The position numbers and the translations under genes were made by a program. Positions 59,734 through 64,000 of a stretch of 64,000 nucleotides of DNA are shown here, in pieces. Origin of the DNA: Saccopteryx bilineata (Eukaryota; Chordata; Mammalia; Chiroptera; Emballonuridae); the NCBI RefSeq assembly GCF_036850765.1, contig NC_089493.1, positions 166,839,640 through 166,903,639 on the forward strand, given 5' to 3'. Each line of letters begins with the position of its first letter. Positions within the stretch are counted from its first letter, which is position 1. A model generated the notes under the pieces. The model was given only the letters and a program-made list of their open reading frames with translations. It did not search any database and was not told the DNA's origin.

Positions 59734-59934
59734 CTCTACCACTTACCAACTTGGAGTCCTTGGTCAAGTTAATCTTTCTAAGCCTGTTTCTCATATGCAA
59801 AGAGGAAATAACAGTTTTATAAGGTTAATGCACGATATAATGAATGCACACCGCCTGGTATATCGTAAGTTTAAAAAATATTTTTAGCTATTACTATTAT
59901 TATTTTTATTAGTTCTTTACCCACCCCAAATCTT

Positions 59935-60104
59935 TCTTTTAAAGATCTTATTTCTTATTTTAGATAGTAGTGAGAGGAAGAAGGGGAGAGGGGAGGAAGC
60001 ATCAACTCCCATATGTGCCTTGATCAGGCAAGCCCAGGGTTTTGAACCTGCAACTTCAGCATTCCAGGTTGATGTTTTATCCACTGTGCCACCACAGGTC
60101 AGCT
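59935..60104 (-). mobile_element. Bat tRNA-derived SINE (short type), shortened
   Basis: Minus-strand head GCTGACCTGTGGTGGCACAG; flanked by similar CACCCCAAATCTT and CATCCCAAATCTT. Confidence 0.87.
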
Positions 60105-60265
60105 CATCCCAAATCTTAAACACACCTTGGAAATGGGCAAATCTAGAGCTAGCCAAAGATGACAAAGTAGAGGCATATATGGAAAGGCTGAGGAAAGATG
60201 AAAGATGGAGAGAAGCAGCTGCTACTCTTCCAGCCACACCGGAAAACAACTGGCACTCTCCCTAA

Positions 60266-60448
60266 TACAGTGTTCTCAAACTTGGTTGCACACTAGAATT
60301 ACCTAGTGACCTTTTTAAAAAAATTCTGAAGCCCAGGCCACATCCCAGATCAATCAAAGCAGAATCTCTGGGGGTGGGACAAAAGGATCAGTAATTTTTA
60401 AAGATTCTATAGTAATTCCAATGTGCAGAGAAGTTTGAAAACCACGGC
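60266..60448 (+). mobile_element. MER5A-like hAT element
   Basis: CAGTGTTCTCAAACTTGGTT at the left and GAAGTTTGAAAACCACGG at the right, with AATCTCTGGGGGTGGGAC inside. Confidence 0.8.
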
Positions 60449-60764
60449 CCTAGACCTTGCCAGTCTGACAAGTAACATATTTATGAAGCAAAAGTGTTAT
60501 TCTGGTGTTTACAGAATCAGAGTCCAGCCTTACAGGCCTTGCCAAACTTTAAAAAATTCTGTGATGTTATTTCCCAACCTTAAAATATTACATAGAATAG
60601 CTCTAGAAGAGCATTGTAGGGAAGACATAAGATGATATTTCAGTCATCTAAAGAGACAATCTTCCTAAACCACTAGCAACTGGGCATCTATTCTTTAGAA
60701 ACCTAGAGCTGGGCAATGTGTATGGGGTTTCATTTGGGATCTGACAAAAATATTCTATACTTAG

Positions 60765-60890
60765 AATGTGATGGTTGCATTGTTTTAATATACGTGAATC
60801 TACTAAAGAACTATTGATTTGTACCCTTTAAATGAATGAACAATATAGTGTGTGAATTATATCTTAACAAAACTTTTAAAAATTAGAGTT
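60765..60890 (+). mobile_element. L1M 3' end fragment
   Basis: GTGATGGTTGCATTGTTTTA, TTGATTTGTACCCTTTAAAT and ATATCTTAACAAAAC follow the order of an old L1 3' end. Confidence 0.6.
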
Positions 60891-61149
60891 AGGAGAATCA
60901 TATACATGACATAAAAAAATGTCAAGTCAAGGATATGTAGGTTTAAGGCTGTATGTTCCAATTCATGTAACACAGACTGTTTGTCTGATATGAATGTGCA
61001 TATATAAGGAATTGAGACCTATAAGAAGTCTAGTTCTTGGATATTAAAAGAATCAGTAAAGGTCCAGTGTATGGTTATGGAGAAACCAGTAGAAAAATCA
61101 CTTAAGATGTTATAGAATGAGGTTTTATTTCTTCCCAGACAGTCCAGGA

Positions 61150-61330
61150 ATGGGAGTGGTGAGAGAGAATCCTAGTTCTGCACAATCTAGTTGTTTAGCT
61201 TTAGACAAGTCTCTTAACTACTCTGAACTTCAGTGTCTTCATCTATAAAATAAAGATAATGCCTACTTTGAAAATTGTTGAGAGTAAAAAGTAATGCATA
61301 TCAAATGTCTGTACTCAACATAAAGTACTC
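61150..61330 (+). mobile_element. MIR SINE fragment
   Basis: TTTAGACAAGTCTCTTAACT and CAGTGTCTTCATCTATAAAA are MIR core text. Confidence 0.75.
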
Positions 61331-61807
61331 ATAAAGCACAAGTACTCAATAAATTGTTAAACTAATAAATGGTAATATTGATCATTCACCATTTATTGAG
61401 CATCCCTATGTGCTAGACACTATAAAAGATGAAAAGACGCAGTCCTGCTATTATGATACACAGAGTACCATAGGAGGCAGACATAAAAAAAAAAAAGGTA
61501 ATACAAAAATCAATGGGAGCAAAGGGAAAAGAAATACCTAAGCCAGCGTGGGGAAATCAGGAAGACTTCATAGAGGTGGTGATGCTTGATCTGAGAACTA
61601 AAGATTGAGTAGTAGTTTGTTAAATAGTAAAGGGAAATGGGGACAGAGAGAGAATCTTGCAGAAAATTCCATGCTGAGGAATGATGATATTACACTATTG
61701 CTGAACTTTAAAGTATGTTTGTAAGACAGTCTATTGCAAGAGATAAAGGGAAGCAAGTAGGCAAGAGCTAGATCTTGAATTACCTTTATGCTAGACCAAG
61801 GAGTTTT

Positions 61808-62166
61808 TATTTTATTTTTGGTGACAGAGACAGAGAGAGGGACAGACAGACAGGAAGGGAGAGAGTTGAGAAGCATTAGTTCTTTGTTGCAGCTCTTTAG
61901 TTGTTCATTGATTGCTTTTGCATATGTGCCTTGACTGGGGTGGGGCAAGGGGTGGCCTACAGCAGGGCAAGTGACCCCTTGCTCAAGCCAGCGACCTTGG
62001 ATTCAAGCCAGTGACCTTTGGGCTCAAGCCAGCAACCATGGGGTCATGTCTATGATCCCATGCTCGAGCCAGCAACCCGCTCAAGCCAGCGACCTTGGGG
62101 TTTTGAACCTGGATCCTCCGCATCCCAGTCCAGCGCTCTATCCACTGTGCCATCACCTGGTCAAGC
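61808..62166 (-). mobile_element. Bat long-type SINE
   Basis: Ends at CACTGTGCCATCACCTGGTC; body with CAAGCCAGCGACCTTGG units; GACAGAGAGAGGGACAGA tail side. Confidence 0.88.
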
Positions 62167-62325
62167 TTGAACTGATATATGTATGATGTCATCAAGGGTG
62201 TTTGTTTGTTTTAGAGAGATTATTCTAGCAGCCACAAGTGAGATGGATTGGGGCTATTGAGACTGAAGACAAAGAGAACAGTTAGAAGGCTATTATGATA
62301 TTTGAGAAGATTATTAAGTGCTTAA

Positions 62326-62750
62326 GCCCTGGCCGGTTGGCTCAGCGGTAGAGCGTCGGCCTAGCGTGCGGAGGACCCGGGTTCGATTCCCGGCCAGGGC
62401 ACATAGGAGAAGCGCCCATTTGCTTCTCCATCCCTCCGCCATGCCTTCCTCTCTGTCTCTCTCTTCCCTTCCCGCAGCCAAGGCTCCATTGGAGCAAAGA
62501 TGGCCCGGGCACTGGGGATGGCTCTGTGGCCTCTGCCCCAGGCGCTAGAGTGGCTCTGGTCGCAACATGGCGACACCCAGGAGGGTCGCAACATGGCGAC
62601 GCCCAGGATGGGCAGAGCATCGCCCCCTGGTGGGCAGAGCGTCGCCCCCTGGTGGGCGTGCCGGGTGGATCCCGGTCGGGCGCATGCGGGAGTCTGTCTG
62701 ACTGTCTCTCCCTGTTTCCAGCTTCAGAAAAGTGCAAAAAAAAAAAAAAA
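62326..62750 (+). mobile_element. VES SINE, full-length and young, with two CTCF-core matches
   Basis: Perfect 13-bp target duplication ATTAAGTGCTTAA at 62313-62325 and 62751-62763 and an unbroken A tail mark a recent insertion. The head has A box TGGCTCAGCGGTAG and B box GGTTCGATTCC. The right part contains CGCCCCCTGGTGG twice (62621-62633 and 62643-62655), each a perfect CTCF core on the minus strand. The block around ATGGCGACRCCCAGGA is also duplicated within it (62560-62610). Confidence 0.95.
62621..62655 (-). promoter_or_regulatory. Two CTCF-core matches inside a VES SINE
   Basis: Two copies of CCACCAGGGGGCG on the minus strand, 22 bp apart, facing the variable-exon promoters. Function is inferred from the motif only. 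Confidence 0.5.
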
Positions 62751-63084
62751 ATTAAGTGCTTAAACCACCACATTGTCAGTATGAGTGAAGGGAAATAACC
62801 ATAGTTAACTTACCAGGACTTGATGATTGACACAATATAGGTAGTCAGGGAGAGGAAAGAGTTAAGAATGAACCTACCTCCATTGAACAAACTGGGTATG
62901 CAATGGTGTCATTCACTGAAGTGAAGCCTGGCATAAACAACTAGTAGGTCAGACTAATATACACATCCATAAATCTCATGGGAGGAGATTTGGGTGTTTT
63001 TGTAAAAGAACACAGAAAGCAGATCCCTCCCTTTGAGACCAGAAGGTTGATTGCTGGCCTTACCTTAGTCAAAGGGTATTCCTG

Positions 63085-63270
63085 CTTGACCTGTGGTTGT
63101 GCAGTGGACAAAGCATCAACCTGGAATGCTGAGGTCACTGGTTTGAAAACCTGGGCTTGTCGGGTCAAGACACATATTGGAGTTGATGCTTCCTGCTCCT
63201 CCCCCCTTCTCTCTCTTTCTTTCTCCTCTCTAGAATGAATGAATGAATGAATAAATAAATAAATAAATTT
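63085..63270 (+). mobile_element. Bat tRNA-derived SINE (short type)
   Basis: Head CTTGACCTGTGGTTGTGCAG; flanked by AAAGGGTATTCCTG and AAAGATATTCCTG; (GAAT)n/(AAAT)n tail. Confidence 0.9.
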
Positions 63271-64000
63271 AAAGATATTCCTGAGGATCAAAGGTTTGAA
63301 AAAATCTAGGGAAGGCAAGAAATCCAGGTTTTGCCACTGGTTTTGGCACTCAGTGGTAACCTAGGTGAGAATTTGAATGAGTTCAGAAGCATGTCCAGAT
63401 CAGGATGAGTTTTTTTCTTTGTGCGCTGGTGTGTTTGCTGTTCAGATTACAGTTTGCAGGTAACTACAGCGTGAAAGGAGCTAAGTTTCTGCGTTTGTGC
63501 ACGGTGGTAGCCAGCCTCCTGGGAGGGTCTGGAGCAGAGTGGGAGTGGAATAGGAGCAAGTCTCCAGCTCCAAGAGGCCCCCTGGGGCAAGTGAAAAGCT
63601 TGCTCTTTTGAATATCTCTGTGGGTAATTAACAACATATCAAGCATACCTTGGTGTCAAATAAAGGGGATTTGTAGGCACAGTGCTATTGGTAGCTTGAT
63701 CTCAATCATTCACTGGAGCTATTAAATCTGTGAACATTAGCATTCTGCCAAGTAATGAGATCTAGTCCTTAGCACCTCCCAGACACAGCTGATTCTTTAC
63801 TGATTTGGAACATCTCCCTCTCCTGGCTTCCTCTACTCTGCTTCATCTCCTTCCATACTACTGTCCTTGAAATCAATGAATGGTAATTTTAGTATATCAC
63901 TAGCAAGCGTCTGAATAAAAGAGGTTTGGTTTCTGCTGTGCCTCCTGTTACAACAAAAATATGCACTGCATAAATTTAATTGGTTACCTTAATGTGTAAA

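Larger units (their letters stand above)
61390..62940 (+). repeat. Ancient interspersed repeat, second copy, split by two SINEs
   Basis: Same family as 31400-32420: CATTTATTGAGCATCCCTAT, GATTATTCTAGCAGCCACAA, then ATGGTGTCATTCACTGAAGT. SINEs at 61808-62166 and 62326-62750 interrupt it. Confidence 0.5.
58267..64000. other. Intron of C3 and start of the C3-C4 interval
   Basis: No coding exon seen; C4, C5 and the constant exons must lie further downstream. Repeats are listed separately. 58267-58850, 60905-61145 and 63271-64000 show nothing I recognise. Confidence 0.7.

Noticed and set aside
62338..62400. Possible tRNA genes at SINE heads
   Set aside because: A and B boxes are present, but each is continuous with a SINE body, A-rich tail and target duplications.
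58267..64000. Search for PCDHGC4, PCDHGC5 or constant exons
   Set aside because: No EC repeat or constant-region text (such as the APPNTDWRFSQ start) is found; these must lie beyond the window.

Overview
The window is a stretch of a mammalian clustered protocadherin-gamma (PCDHG) locus, all genes on the + strand, almost certainly from a bat. The protein-coding part is a tandem row of large single 'variable' exons of about 2.4 kb. Each encodes a signal peptide, six cadherin (EC) repeats, one transmembrane helix and a subtype-specific cytoplasmic stub, and each ends at a phase-0 splice donor. The bat assignment rests on the interspersed repeats: about 34 tRNA-headed SINEs of the chiropteran VES/Rhin type, many with perfect target-site duplications. 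A bat of the rhinolophoid kind is my best guess, but the sequence seen here does not settle the family.

Layout: 3' end of a B-type exon (PCDHGB6, 1-294); PCDHGA10 (2338-4761); PCDHGB7 (7117-9534); PCDHGA11 (10499-12928); an intact B-type exon in the PCDHGB8 position (15697-18102); PCDHGA12 (19420-21843); a decayed B-type relic (28212-29640) in the position expected for human PCDHGB9P; then about 26 kb without genes, full of L1, SINE and ancient repeats; PCDHGC3 (55837-58266); and finally 5.7 kb of intron and repeats leading towards PCDHGC4/C5 and the constant exons, which lie outside the window. Subtype was read from the ectodomain and cytoplasmic signatures ([19 protein letters not shown] and [14 protein letters not shown]: PPNYSEGTLPYxYNLCV; C3: LYRAPVSSLYRTPG and LYHQVYLTTDS). 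Individual names come from N-terminal similarity to remembered human proteins plus gene order.

How it works: each exon has its own promoter with a conserved sequence element (CSE, core GCGCCGCTG) about 210-270 bp upstream of the ATG. A neuron chooses promoters stochastically through CTCF/cohesin looping to downstream enhancers. The chosen exon is spliced to three shared constant exons, giving a homophilic cell-surface recognition protein. All six complete promoters and the relic show a recognisable CSE. Its 3' half differs between A-type and B-type exons, and C3 carries the B-type version.

Points of most interest: an intact B8 exon where human has a pseudogene; a one-codon loss in the CX5C loop of B7 EC1; a 167-bp stretch identical in A10, A11 and A12, pointing to gene conversion; perfect CTCF-core matches carried by two long VES SINEs flanking C3 in opposite orientation; a complete 74-bp hAT/SPIN-like miniature transposon with an 8-bp target duplication; and a 64-bp minisatellite that grew inside an L1 3' end.
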